DNA from: CAYOHP01 sp964403795 [NCBI: uncultured bacterium]
GTDB lineage: Bacteria > Muiribacteriota > UBA6191 > CAZXTJ01
NCBI GenBank assembly: GCA_964403795.1
Contig: CAYOHP010000006.1
Location: forward strand, 1-64,000
Direction of reading: 5' to 3'
Length of the DNA: 64,000 nucleotides
A program made the position numbers and the translations under genes. Under the pieces are notes generated by a model that saw only the letters and a program-made list of their open reading frames with translations, made no database searches and was not told the origin of the DNA. This document shows positions 27,781 to 36,514 of this stretch, one piece after another. How positions within the stretch are numbered: the first letter of the stretch is position 1; the number at the start of each line of letters is the position of its first letter.

Positions 27781-29949
27781 TCAGGCCGTCCCGGTCGCGG
27801 TCCCGCCGGCACCCGTGGCGGCCCGTGCCGACAGGTTCTTGTTCCCGGAGGTGATCCGGTTGCGGCCGGTCTGCTTGGACTCGTAGAGGGCCTTGTCGGC
27901 CATCTCGATGAACTCGGCCGGCGACTTCACCAGGTCGGGATCGAGGGTCGCCACCCCCCCCGACAGGGTGATCGGGAAGCAGCTGGCATCCCAGCGGATG
28001 GGGGTCTCCTCGATCCGGGCCCGCAGGCGCTCGGCGAAGAGCATGGCCCCGTCATGATCGGTCTCGGGGAGGATGACCGCGAACTCCTCGCCGCCGTACC
28101 GGGCCCCCAGGTCCACCGAGCGGATCGAGTCCCGCACCACCCCGGCGAGCTGCTTCAGGACCAGATCGCCGCACTGGTGGCCGTAGGTGTCGTTGACGCT
28201 CTTGAAGTGGTCCACGTCGATCATCACCAGCGAGAGCCTGGAGCGGTAGCGACGGGCCCGGTCGAACTCCTTGCGGAGCCAGATGTCGAAGTAGCGGCGG
28301 TCATGCAGCGAGGTGAGCCCGTCGTAGATCGCCATGTTGTAGAGGCGGGTGTTCTCGATGGTCACCGAGGCCTGGCTGGCCAGGGTGGCGGCCAGGGTCT
28401 GCTCCTCCTTGGTGAAGGGCCGGCCGTGGCGGGGGTTCACCACCGCCACCACCCCGATCCGCCGCCGGTTCTGGATCAGGGGCACCGCCAGCACCACCGC
28501 GATCGCCGGGTCCTCGGGCATCAGCGACGCGAAGCGCTGGTCGCCCCGATAGGCGGTGAGGACCTCCTCCCGCTTCAGGCACTCGGAGAAGAGATTGGGG
28601 GCGGCGATCGCCTGGCGGGGCAAATTCAGGGGAGGGTCCCCGGCCGAGACCTGGGTGGAGAGCCACTCCTCGTCCTCGCTCGCCAGCATCAGGCAGCCGG
28701 ACTCGGCGTTCAGCACCTCGACCGTCTTGTCGACGATCAGCCGGAGCAGCGAGTTCAGGTCGCCCTGGGCCATGTTGATGCCGGTGGCCACCGCGTTCAG
28801 GGCCGAGAGTTCCCGGACCTTCTGCTCCACGATCCGCTTGGCCATCTGGAGGCGCTTGGAGCGGTCGAGCAGGTCCATGTAGGCCTTCTCGAGCTGGCTC
28901 TGCTTGTGGCGGAGGTCCTCGGTCATCCGGGCGTTGGCCAGGGCGATCGCCGCCTGGTGGGAGATGGCCTCGAAGAACAGGATGTCCCGCTTCTTGAAAT
29001 TGCCCTTCACCTGGCGGGTGTCGACGTAGAGCACCCCGATGATGTCGTCCCGGACCCGCAGCGGGGCGCACATCACCTCCCGGATCGCGTAGTTGATCAC
29101 GCTCACCGTGTTCATGACCGGGTCCTCGGCGGCGTTGGTCGAGACGTAGGTCTCTCCGCTCTCGATCGCCTTCTGGACGATCGACTGCGAGAACGAGGTG
29201 CGGTCCGAGCCGTGGAGCTCCTCCTTGGCGCTGCGGGCGATCTTCACCTCGAGCGGCGGCACGTCGGCCCCCGGCACCAGTTCCCGGTCCAAGGGCTTGA
29301 GCATCACGAAGCCCCGCTCGGCGCCGGTGACCGAGAGGGCCTTCTGGATGATCATCTTCAGCACCTCGTCGAGGTTCAGTGTCGAGTTCACCGAGTAGGC
29401 GATCTCGTAGAGGTGCTCGATGTCCTCCAGGCTCTGGGTGTCGGGGGCGAGGCCGGTGGTGATCTGGCTCTGGCTGAGCTCGTCGACCAGGCTCGCCATG
29501 GTCTTCTTCAGGGCGAAGTTGGCGGGCGAGTACTCGGGGTCGTTCTTCAGCTCCTCCAGGATCCGGGCGGCCAGCTCCGGGTCGTCCCGTTCCAGGTAGA
29601 GGAAGTCCGCCACCCCGCCCACGTTCACCAGGTCGCCGTGCCTCAGCACCTCGCGCACGGTCTGGCGCCGGTTCACGTAGACGTAGTTCGTCGAGTTCAT
29701 GTCCTCCAGGACGAAGCTGCCGTCGGTGTCCTGGAAGATCTTGGCGTGCTGGCGGGAGACCTGCTTGTTCTTGATCGAGACGTGGTTCTTGGAAAGTCGA
29801 CCGATCGTGAACGGCAACTCGGCGAAGGCGTAGACCTCCCCGAGCTTGTAGTCCACGATGCTGGCGAGCTTGGGTGCCGCGCTGGGGTCGGGCAAGGATC
29901 TCCGGTCCGGTCTCGGCGGTCGTTCGTTCCCCGACGGAAATGTAGGCAT
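27781..29949 (-). CDS. FHA-GAF-GAF-GGDEF diguanylate cyclase
   Basis: 722 residues, cytosolic. An N-terminal FHA domain (about 30-125; FTIGRLSKNHVSI, SRQHAKIF) binds phosphothreonine, two GAF domains (about 185-345 and 390-540) are joined by a coiled coil, and the GGDEF domain (555-705) carries GGEEF near residue 620. RSVD stands five residues before it, an intact RxxD inhibitory site. It should make cyclic di-GMP and be feedback-inhibited. The FHA domain could link it to the Ser/Thr kinase encoded at 8541-10955, an inference from function only. It is divergent from the RpoN-like gene. Confidence 0.93.
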   Translation of the reverse strand: MPTFPSGNERPPRPDRRSLPDPSAAPKLASIVDYKLGEVYAFAELPFTIGRLSKNHVSIKNKQVSRQHAKIFQDTDGSFVLEDMNSTNYVYVNRRQTVREVLRHGDLVNVGGVADFLYLERDDPELAARILEELKNDPEYSPANFALKKTMASLVDELSQSQITTGLAPDTQSLEDIEHLYEIAYSVNSTLNLDEVLKMIIQKALSVTGAERGFVMLKPLDRELVPGADVPPLEVKIARSAKEELHGSDRTSFSQSIVQKAIESGETYVSTNAAEDPVMNTVSVINYAIREVMCAPLRVRDDIIGVLYVDTRQVKGNFKKRDILFFEAISHQAAIALANARMTEDLRHKQSQLEKAYMDLLDRSKRLQMAKRIVEQKVRELSALNAVATGINMAQGDLNSLLRLIVDKTVEVLNAESGCLMLASEDEEWLSTQVSAGDPPLNLPRQAIAAPNLFSECLKREEVLTAYRGDQRFASLMPEDPAIAVVLAVPLIQNRRRIGVVAVVNPRHGRPFTKEEQTLAATLASQASVTIENTRLYNMAIYDGLTSLHDRRYFDIWLRKEFDRARRYRSRLSLVMIDVDHFKSVNDTYGHQCGDLVLKQLAGVVRDSIRSVDLGARYGGEEFAVILPETDHDGAMLFAERLRARIEETPIRWDASCFPITLSGGVATLDPDLVKSPAEFIEMADKALYESKQTGRNRITSGNKNLSARAATGAGGTATGTA

Positions 29950-30007
29950 GCCCCGGGGCCCTTGTCGAGGAGTCCTGGGCCAGGCCCCGGAAGCGGACGG
30001 TCTCGTG

Positions 30008-30013
30008 TACTCT
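30008..30013 (+). promoter_or_regulatory. -10-like TACTCT upstream of the RpoN-like gene
   Basis: TACTCT preceded directly by TG. The same hexamer stands upstream of the PspA-like gene (34507-34512) and the ArsR-like gene (41793-41798), which supports it as a local -10 form. No convincing -35 box is seen. Confidence 0.3.
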
Positions 30014-30104
30014 GGCCCGGGATCGCCGCAGCCCTGCCCAGGTGCGTCGGATCCGGCTCCTCGGCCGGACCGGCCCGGGCGCTCCGGTCCCCGGAGGAGG
30101 CGCC

Positions 30105-31454
30105 ATGCAGCGGATCCAGGCCAAGGTCCGGACCGGGGTCCGGGCCAAGACCTCGGCCCGCCCCCTTCCCCGGGCCCTCATGGAGGTCTACTACTTCAAC
30201 GAGGAGACCTTCCGGACCCGGGCCAAGGAGCTCGAGGACGATCCCCGGTTCCGCCGCCTCATGGAGCGCGGGTACCTGGAGAAGGTCCAGTTCCGGGGCA
30301 AGATTCCCCGACACCGCTACGAGGACTTCAAGGACCGGGAACTGACCGAGTTCCTGACCCGCTACCGGGTGACGGAGACCGCGGGGTGGGAGGCCGACTT
30401 CTTCGACCGGGGCTCGATGTCCCGGCGCCAGGCGATCGCCAAGAAGTACGGGTGTCCGGTCGGCGAGCTCTCCCGGATCCTGCGCTACTGCCAGTACGTC
30501 TGGGACCTGACCGACGGCGGGCCCTCCCGGGCCGTGGTGATGGACGAGGAGTCCCCGGACTTCCTCCGCTTCACGCCTTCCCCGGAACTCTTCGATGTCG
30601 AGCCCCTGATCACCCGGATCGAGGCCTTCACCCGGCGCTACCAGCTCGACCGGGAGCGCTTCGCCTGCTGGTTCTTCACCTCCGAACGGGACCCGGAGGC
30701 GATCGCCGAGGAGCTGGGAGCCACCGTCCGCGAGGTCGAGGTGATCCGCGGCCTGGTCGAGCGGATCCAGACCCTGAACTCGCTCCAGATGGACGTGGGA
30801 CCGAGCCGCATGGTCGACGCCAAGACCCATGCCAGCCGCTCCCCCCGCCAGCACCCGGTGGCCGAGGTCGAGCTGGACCACACCGGCACGCCCCGCCTCA
30901 GGATCCTGGCCGACGACGTCTACGACTGCCGGTACCGCTTCCACGAGGGCAGCGGCCCCCCGCTCACCCGGGAGGAGGGGGAGCTGGTCCAGGAACTCCG
31001 GGCCATCAACCAGCGGCGCACCGTGCTGGTCCGGCTGGTCGGCTTCCTCTACCGCAAGCAGTACCGCTGGCTGGCGACCGGGCGCCCCGAGGATCTGGTG
31101 CCGCTGACCCAGGCCGCCTGCGCCCGGGAGCTGGAGGAGGAGGAGGCCACCGTCTCCCGGATCATCCGGGACAAGGTGATCCGGACCCCCTGGGGGACCC
31201 ACCCCTTCAAGTTCTTCTTCACCCGGATCGGCAAGGTGGTCGAGATCCTGCTGCAGGTGAGGGAAGCCCGGGAGCTCGCGGACGGGACCCGGGCCAGGCC
31301 CTACACCGACTCCGAGATCCAGCAGATCCTGGCCAAGGAGTACGGGATCGAACTCTCCCGGCGCTCCATCACCTACCATCGCAACCGTTTCGCCAAGAGC
31401 TCGAACTTCTACGCCCGCAAGCGCAAGGCACCCGAGGCGCCGGCCGGGACGTAG
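30105..31454 (+). CDS. Divergent sigma-54 (RpoN-like) factor
   Basis: 449 residues from ATG 30105 with GGAGGAGG before it. The C-terminal half is clearly RpoN: LVRLVGFLYRKQYRWL and ATVSRIIRDKVIRTPWG match the core/DNA-binding part with its helix-turn-helix (about 340-375), and SRRSITYHRNRF near 418-430 is a recognisable but altered RpoN box (usual form ARRTVAKYRE). Residues 24-55 resemble Region I in layout (LPRALMEVYYF, ELEDDPRF), yet the glutamines normal for Region I are absent. It heads an operon with a TPR histidine kinase and a REC-AAA+ activator whose sigma-54-contact loop is also changed. I infer a paralogous sigma-54 dedicated to the genes that follow. Confidence 0.82.
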   Translation: MQRIQAKVRTGVRAKTSARPLPRALMEVYYFNEETFRTRAKELEDDPRFRRLMERGYLEKVQFRGKIPRHRYEDFKDRELTEFLTRYRVTETAGWEADFFDRGSMSRRQAIAKKYGCPVGELSRILRYCQYVWDLTDGGPSRAVVMDEESPDFLRFTPSPELFDVEPLITRIEAFTRRYQLDRERFACWFFTSERDPEAIAEELGATVREVEVIRGLVERIQTLNSLQMDVGPSRMVDAKTHASRSPRQHPVAEVELDHTGTPRLRILADDVYDCRYRFHEGSGPPLTREEGELVQELRAINQRRTVLVRLVGFLYRKQYRWLATGRPEDLVPLTQAACARELEEEEATVSRIIRDKVIRTPWGTHPFKFFFTRIGKVVEILLQVREARELADGTRARPYTDSEIQQILAKEYGIELSRRSITYHRNRFAKSSNFYARKRKAPEAPAGT

Positions 31455-31460
31455 GCGACC

Positions 31461-33119
31461 GTGAAGAGCGCCCGGAACTCGTTCGCAAGGGGCGTGGCCG
31501 CCTACCGCAAAGGCGCTTGGAAGGCGGCGGCCGAGGCCTTCCGGCGGACCCTGGCGGAACGACCCGACCACCCCCGGGCCCTGGAGAACCTGGCCCTCTC
31601 GCTGATGAAGGCCGGCGACCCGGAGGCCGCGGTCCAGGCGGCGCGACGGGCCGAGGAACTCTCCCCCGGCGCCCGTGAGGCGCACCACCTGGGGCAGGTG
31701 GAGATGGCCGCCGACCACTTCGAGGAGGCCCGGGCGGCCTTCCAGCGGGCCGGGGCCCGGGGACTCGACCCGATCGCGGCGGCCACCGGGGAGGCTGCCT
31801 GCCTGGCTCTGCAAGGGCGCGGCGGCGAGGCCCGGGCCCGGCTCGACCGGATCCTGGCCGAGCGCCGGGACGACCCCGAGGCCCTCTACTGGAGGGCCCT
31901 CGCCGCCGCCCAGGACCGCGACGAGGCGGGCCTCTGGGACATGGCGGTGAGCGACCTCCGGCGCATCCTGGACACCGGGAAGTGCCAGGACGCCTGGCTG
32001 CTCGGCCGCACCCACCTGCTGCTCGCTTCCGTGCTCGACGACCGGCCCGAACTCTTCGAGGAGGCTGCCCGCCACTATCGCCAGGGCCTCAAGTACGACC
32101 CCACCTCGGCGCTGGGGCACAACAACCTGGGTGCGGTGCTGCGCGAGCTCGGCCGCCACGAGGAGGCCCGCTCGCACCTGGTCGAGGCCCTGGTCCTCTC
32201 GCCGGCCTACCGGCGGGCCCAGCTCAACCTGGCCCGCCTCTACCACGAGGTGCTCGACGAGACCGCCCTGGCCGAGGACTTCCGGGAACTGGCAGCCCGC
32301 CTGGGACCGGAGGCGCTGGCCCTCTCGGTCGCCGGGCTCTCGCTCGAGCTCATGGACGTGGCCCGGAAGAAGGTCGTGGAGGACCACTACCAGCAGAACC
32401 ACCGCCTGAAGAACCTGCTGGCGGTACAGGGCGGTCGCCTGCGGCGCCTGGCCCGGGCCGCCGGGGAGACTCCGGGGGCCGAACCCGTCGCCAAGGGCCT
32501 GGAAGCCATCCTCTCCCACCACGACTCCCTCTACCAGTCGCTGGCCGAGGCCCTGGCGGTACGCGGCACGGGCCGGGGAGAGACCCGTCGCTTCGATCCG
32601 CTGGCGATCGCCAGGGGCGTGGCGCGATCCCTGGCCGGAGAGCACGACGAGGTGACCATCGAGGCCGTCCCCACCGGGCCCCGCCCCAGGCTACGGGGAG
32701 ACGCCGAGGCCCTGCGGGAAGTCCTGGTCGACCTGGTGCGCAACGCCCTGGAGGCGCTCCGCGGTCCCGGCACGGTACGGATCCTGGTGGGGCCCGACGA
32801 AGCCCTCCCGGGGACCCTGGTCCTCGAGGTCCAGGACGACGGGCCCGGCATCGCCCCGGAGCACCTCGGCGAGATCTTCCGCATGGGCTTCACGACCAAG
32901 CCGCAGGGCAGCGGAGTGGGGCTGGCCTCGGTGCGCCGCACCGTGGCCCGGGAGTTCCGGGGCACCGTGGCAGCCGCCAACCGCCCCGAAGGCGGTGCCC
33001 GCTTCGTGATCCGGCTGCCGGTCTCCGACAGCGAGCCCCAGAGCCGGGGCCTGGGACTGGCCGCCCGTCACGTCGACCTGGAGGAACCGGCCACCCTTCA
33101 GGTCGACGAGCTGACCTGA
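31461..33119 (+). CDS. TPR-containing soluble histidine kinase
   Basis: 552 residues, GTG start six bases after the RpoN-like stop. Residues 1-290 are tetratricopeptide repeats (for example GHNNLGAVLRELGRHEEA). The acceptor is probably H314 in NHRLKNLL, which resembles the HRxKN box of HisKA_2/HWE-type kinases. The ATPase domain follows (about 370-525) with LVDLVRNALEAL, DDGPGI and GSGVGLAS. There is no membrane segment, so the signal is cytosolic, perhaps a partner held by the TPRs. Its natural target is the REC-AAA+ protein encoded 18 bases downstream. Confidence 0.88.
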   Translation: MKSARNSFARGVAAYRKGAWKAAAEAFRRTLAERPDHPRALENLALSLMKAGDPEAAVQAARRAEELSPGAREAHHLGQVEMAADHFEEARAAFQRAGARGLDPIAAATGEAACLALQGRGGEARARLDRILAERRDDPEALYWRALAAAQDRDEAGLWDMAVSDLRRILDTGKCQDAWLLGRTHLLLASVLDDRPELFEEAARHYRQGLKYDPTSALGHNNLGAVLRELGRHEEARSHLVEALVLSPAYRRAQLNLARLYHEVLDETALAEDFRELAARLGPEALALSVAGLSLELMDVARKKVVEDHYQQNHRLKNLLAVQGGRLRRLARAAGETPGAEPVAKGLEAILSHHDSLYQSLAEALAVRGTGRGETRRFDPLAIARGVARSLAGEHDEVTIEAVPTGPRPRLRGDAEALREVLVDLVRNALEALRGPGTVRILVGPDEALPGTLVLEVQDDGPGIAPEHLGEIFRMGFTTKPQGSGVGLASVRRTVAREFRGTVAAANRPEGGARFVIRLPVSDSEPQSRGLGLAARHVDLEEPATLQVDELT

Positions 33120-33137
33120 TACGCTCGGCCCCGAGCC

Positions 33138-34457
33138 ATGGCGAGCCGCAAGCGCACCACTTCCCGCAAACCGGACCCGGCTCCCGGCGGGGCTGCCGAG
33201 CCGAGGGCGACGGGGACCCCGACCGCCCCGCCGCGACGCCGGATCCTGGTGGTCGACGACCAGGAGGCGATCGTCCAGTTCGTCTCCGAGCTGGCCGGCG
33301 ACCAGGGCCACGAGGTGGTCGGGGCGGCCTCCGCCGAGGAGGGCCTGGAGAGGCTCGGCGGCACCACCCGGGTCGACGCGGTGATCCTCGACCTGAACCT
33401 GGGGCCCGAGGCCATGGATGGCATGCAGGCACTCCCCCTGTTCCGGGCGCGGGCTCCCGGCCTTCCCATCGTGATGTTGACCGGCGAGGGCTCGATCCGG
33501 CGGGCGGTCTCCGCCCTGCATGCCGGCGCCAGCGACTTCATCGAGAAGAACGACGACATGGGCGACCAGCTGGAGGCCGCCCTGCTGCGCCTGCAGCGGA
33601 CCTGGGAGCTGCTCGACAGCAACCGGGACCTGGCCGAGCGGGTCGAGTCCCTCGAGGCGGAGCGATCGCAGGTGCGGGCCGAGATCTTCAAGAAGTACCG
33701 GATGATCGGCTCCAGTCCGGCGCTCCGGCAGGTGGTGAAGACCATCGAGGAGGTCGGCCCCATCCCCCGCCCGGTGCTGATCCGGGGCGAGCGGGGCACC
33801 GGGAAGGAGCTGGTGGCGGCCGCCCTGCACCGGGCTTCTCCCCGGTCGGGAGCCTCGTTCCAGACCATCAACTGCGCGGCCTTCGCCGAGGGGCTGCTCG
33901 AGTGCGAGATGTTCGGGCAGGAGGAAGGCGGCTACACCGACGCCAAGTTCCGCAAGGGCCGCTTCGAGCTCGCCCACAAGGGGACGCTGTTCCTCGACGA
34001 GGTCGGGAACATGCCGCTGGCCTTCCAGGAGAAGATGCTCCGGGTCCTCGAGTACCAGGAGTTCAGCCGGGTCGGCGGGAGCGCCACGGTGCGGGTCGAC
34101 GTGCGGGTGATCGCGGCCACCAACTCCGATCTCGAGAAGGCCATGGCGGACGGGAAGTTCCGGCCCGACCTCTACGACCGGCTGGCCTTCGAGACCCTGA
34201 GGCTGCCGCCGCTCCGGGAACGCAAGGAGGACTTGCCGGCCCTGGCCGAGCACTTCCTGGGGATCCTGGCGACCGAGGTCGGGGGTCCGCTCCCGACCCG
34301 TATGACCCCTGAATTCCTGGCCGCCCTCGAGGCCCATGACTGGCCCGGCAACGTGCGCGAGTTCAAGAACTACATCGAGAGGGTGGCCTACCGGGCCGGG
34401 GCGCGCAACCCGGCTCCCGAGGCCCTGGGGCGGGAACACCTGCTCCCCATGGCATGA
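33138..34457 (+). CDS. NtrC-family REC-AAA+ activator with altered GAFTGA loop and no HTH
   Basis: 439 residues. Receiver domain about 38-150 with acceptor D85 (VILDLN); AAA+ domain about 190-410 with Walker A GERGTGKE (K223) and Walker B GTLFLDEV. The loop that touches sigma-54, GAFTGA in the family, reads GGYTDA here (264-269). The protein stops right after the AAA+ lid (WPGNVREFKNYIERV), so the Fis-type DNA-binding domain is missing; it may act from solution like FlgR. It is the third gene of an operon with the RpoN-like factor and the TPR kinase, and lies directly upstream of two PspA genes, as PspF is linked to pspA in enterobacteria. Confidence 0.9.
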   Translation: MASRKRTTSRKPDPAPGGAAEPRATGTPTAPPRRRILVVDDQEAIVQFVSELAGDQGHEVVGAASAEEGLERLGGTTRVDAVILDLNLGPEAMDGMQALPLFRARAPGLPIVMLTGEGSIRRAVSALHAGASDFIEKNDDMGDQLEAALLRLQRTWELLDSNRDLAERVESLEAERSQVRAEIFKKYRMIGSSPALRQVVKTIEEVGPIPRPVLIRGERGTGKELVAAALHRASPRSGASFQTINCAAFAEGLLECEMFGQEEGGYTDAKFRKGRFELAHKGTLFLDEVGNMPLAFQEKMLRVLEYQEFSRVGGSATVRVDVRVIAATNSDLEKAMADGKFRPDLYDRLAFETLRLPPLRERKEDLPALAEHFLGILATEVGGPLPTRMTPEFLAALEAHDWPGNVREFKNYIERVAYRAGARNPAPEALGREHLLPMA

Positions 34458-34472
34458 GCGGGTCCGAGAGTC

Positions 34473-34512
34473 TGGTACAACGATCGTCCCGGCGCCGGCC
34501 GGGTGCTACTCT
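34473..34512 (+). promoter_or_regulatory. Promoter region of the PspA-like operon
   Basis: Two weak signals overlap. TGCTACTCT (34504-34512) is an extended -10 form. TGGTAC at 34473 with GT twelve bases later (34486-34487) is a poor -24/-12 candidate; it deviates at the near-invariant -12 C. If the divergent RpoN reads a changed consensus, this is the place to look. Confidence 0.3.
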
Positions 34513-34551
34513 GGGGTCGGAGCTCCGCTTCCCGGAAATCGGAGGGTGAAC

Positions 34552-35508
34552 TTGGGCGTCTTCTCGCGATTGGGCCGGATCATCAAGTCGAACATCAACT
34601 CGATCCTCGACGCGGCCGAAGATCCGGAGAAGTCGATCAACCAGCTGCTCGTCGAGATGCGGACGAACCACAAGGAGGCCAAGGAGCAGGTCGCCATGGC
34701 CATGGTCGAGGAGAAGAAGCTCCAGCGGAAGCTCCAGGAGGCCCAGCAGAAGGCCCTCGAGTGGAAGCAGAAGGCCAAGGTGGCGGTCCAGCGGGGTAAC
34801 GACGACCTGGCCAAGCAGGCCCTGGCCCGGGCCAAGGCGGAGGCCGAGCTGGCCGGGGAGCTGGCCAAGAACGCCGAGGTCCAGAAGCGGGCCATCGAGA
34901 ACCTGAAGGTCGCCCTCCAGTCGCTCGACAAGAAGATCGAGGAGGCCAAGCGCCGCAAGCACGTGCTCCTGGCCCGCCAGAAGACCGTCGAGGCGACCAT
35001 GAAGATCGGCACCACCACCAGCTCGATCAAGGTCGACACCGACGCCTTCAACGAGTTCGACCGGCTGGCCGAGAAGATCGAGGACATGGAGGTCAAGGCC
35101 GGCATCATGCTGGAGATGAACACCGACGCCCTCGAATCCAAGTTCGAGGAGGACGCCGGCCGCGACATGCTCGACGACGAGCTCGACCAGCTGAAGCTCG
35201 AGATGGGCGTGATCGACACCACCCACCAGTTGACCGCCGATGCCGGCAAGGGCGCCGGGGGCAAGAAGGCGAAGAAGAAGGTCGTCGTCATCGAGGAAGA
35301 GGACGACGAGACCGGCGAGGACGACGACGAGACGGTGGATGCCGCCGACGTCGACGAGCTCGAGGCGGCCCTGGCCGGCGAGGACGAGGAGGAGGAGGCG
35401 CCTCCTCCCCCCAAGAAGGCCGCCGCCAAGGGCGCCCCGGCCCGGGCTGCGGGCAAGGCCCGGAAGCCTGCCGCGGCCGAGGAGATCGAGTTCGAAGACG
35501 AGGCCTGA
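34552..35508 (+). CDS. pspA: PspA/IM30-family membrane-remodelling protein with acidic-lysine tail
   Basis: 318 residues from TTG 34552, which has GGAGG six bases before it and gives the family start MGVFSRLG; the GTG at 34546 touches the ribosome site and is less likely. The body, residues 1-220, has IIKSNINSILDAAEDPEK, an exact PspA helix-1 motif, then long coiled coils. PspA/IM30/ESCRT-III proteins bind stressed inner membrane and form rods or rings. Beyond residue 230 an unusual 85-residue tail alternates Lys/Ala-rich and Asp/Glu-rich blocks with a short proline run, probably disordered. It is first in an operon with a second PspA-like gene, yhbY and cheR. Confidence 0.93.
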   Translation: MGVFSRLGRIIKSNINSILDAAEDPEKSINQLLVEMRTNHKEAKEQVAMAMVEEKKLQRKLQEAQQKALEWKQKAKVAVQRGNDDLAKQALARAKAEAELAGELAKNAEVQKRAIENLKVALQSLDKKIEEAKRRKHVLLARQKTVEATMKIGTTTSSIKVDTDAFNEFDRLAEKIEDMEVKAGIMLEMNTDALESKFEEDAGRDMLDDELDQLKLEMGVIDTTHQLTADAGKGAGGKKAKKKVVVIEEEDDETGEDDDETVDAADVDELEAALAGEDEEEEAPPPPKKAAAKGAPARAAGKARKPAAAEEIEFEDEA

Positions 35509-35564
35509 GAGGCCGTGATCGAGGGCGGTCGGGCCTGCTGCCGCCCCCCGCACCGGAGGTCCAG

Positions 35565-36221
35565 GTGAGCTTCCTGGATCGGCTCAAGGGATTGCTCGGC
35601 CCCCCCGAGCCCGAGCGTCAGGATCCCTACCAGGAGATCTCGCGGGTGCTGCGCGACCTGAAGCAGCGCCTGGCCGAGGGACGCGCCCGGGTGGCCACCG
35701 CCATCCGCGACGAGAAGCGCATGGAGCGCGAGGTGCTCCGCACCTCGGCCGAGGTCCAGCGGGCCCTGGCCGAGGCCAAGGTGTACCTGGCCCGGGGCGA
35801 CGAAGTGGCGGCGAGGCGGGCCCTGGCCCGCAAGGTGGAGGCCCAGAACCTCCTCGACGAGCTGGGCCGGGAGCTCTCCCGCCAACGGGAGGCCATCGGG
35901 ATCCTGAAGGAGGGGTTGGCCCAGCTGGCCGACCGGCTCCGCAAGATCTCGGCGCGGCGCGCCACCCTCAGGGCCCGGCAACGGAGGGCGATCGCCCTGG
36001 AACACCGCAAGGATTCGCTCGAGGACGACGACCTGGCGGCGGCCGAGGCCCTGCTCGAGGACGCCTCGCTGCGGCTGGATGCCGAGGAGGAGCTGCTCTC
36101 GGCGGGCGGTGCCGGCGACGCCCTGGAGCGCCGGATCCTCGAGCTCGAGCACTCCGGGGAGTTCCAGACCAAGGCCCTGGAAGACCTGCGCAAGAAGCTG
36201 GATGAAGGAGAGTCCTCGTGA
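35565..36221 (+). CDS. Second PspA/IM30-like coiled-coil protein
   Basis: 218 residues, GTG start with GGAGG five bases before. It begins MSFLDRLKGLLG with an amphipathic first helix, then DPYQEISRVLRDLKQRL and continuous charged coiled coil to the end, the layout of PspA/Vipp1/YjfJ relatives without a tail. It probably co-assembles with the preceding PspA. Its GTG-TGA junction overlaps yhbY by four bases. Family membership is by pattern and neighbourhood; identity to PspA is low. Confidence 0.75.
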   Translation: MSFLDRLKGLLGPPEPERQDPYQEISRVLRDLKQRLAEGRARVATAIRDEKRMEREVLRTSAEVQRALAEAKVYLARGDEVAARRALARKVEAQNLLDELGRELSRQREAIGILKEGLAQLADRLRKISARRATLRARQRRAIALEHRKDSLEDDDLAAAEALLEDASLRLDAEEELLSAGGAGDALERRILELEHSGEFQTKALEDLRKKLDEGESS

Positions 36222-36514
36222 ACACCAGGACCCGGGCCGAGCTACGGCGCATCGGGCACCCCATGAAGCCCCTGATGAGGATCGGGGCCAAGGGCCTGAC
36301 CGACGCCTTCGTGACCGAGCTCGAGCGTTCGCTGGCGGCCCACCAGCTGGTGAAGGTGGCCGTCGACGGGTCCGGCAAGGCCGAGCTCCGCGCCCGGGCC
36401 GAGGAGGTCGCGGCGAAGGCCGGGGCGGAACTCGTCGACCTGGTGGGCGGATCGGCACTCTTCTACCGCGAGGACCCCGAGGACCCCCTGGTCCCCTCCG
36501 AGCCGGGACCGTGA
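36218..36514 (+). CDS. yhbY: YhbY-like CRM-domain RNA-binding protein
   Basis: 98 residues, GTG start at the GTGA overlap with the PspA-like gene, ribosome site GGAGAG. The segments LRRIGHPMKPLMRIGAKGLT and LVKVAV define the CRM fold, with a GxxG-type loop (normally a pre-50S binding protein). The usual C-terminal part VDLVGGSALFYRE is present. It overlaps cheR by GTGA. The link to membrane stress is not obvious; a ribosome-assembly role in the stress operon is possible. Confidence 0.88.
   Translation: MNTRTRAELRRIGHPMKPLMRIGAKGLTDAFVTELERSLAAHQLVKVAVDGSGKAELRARAEEVAAKAGAELVDLVGGSALFYREDPEDPLVPSEPGP

Noticed and set aside
34473-34488. Canonical sigma-54 promoter before the PspA operon
   Set aside because: TGGTAC is acceptable, but the near-invariant -12 GC is GT and the TTGC box is lost. 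I list it only as a weak signal.
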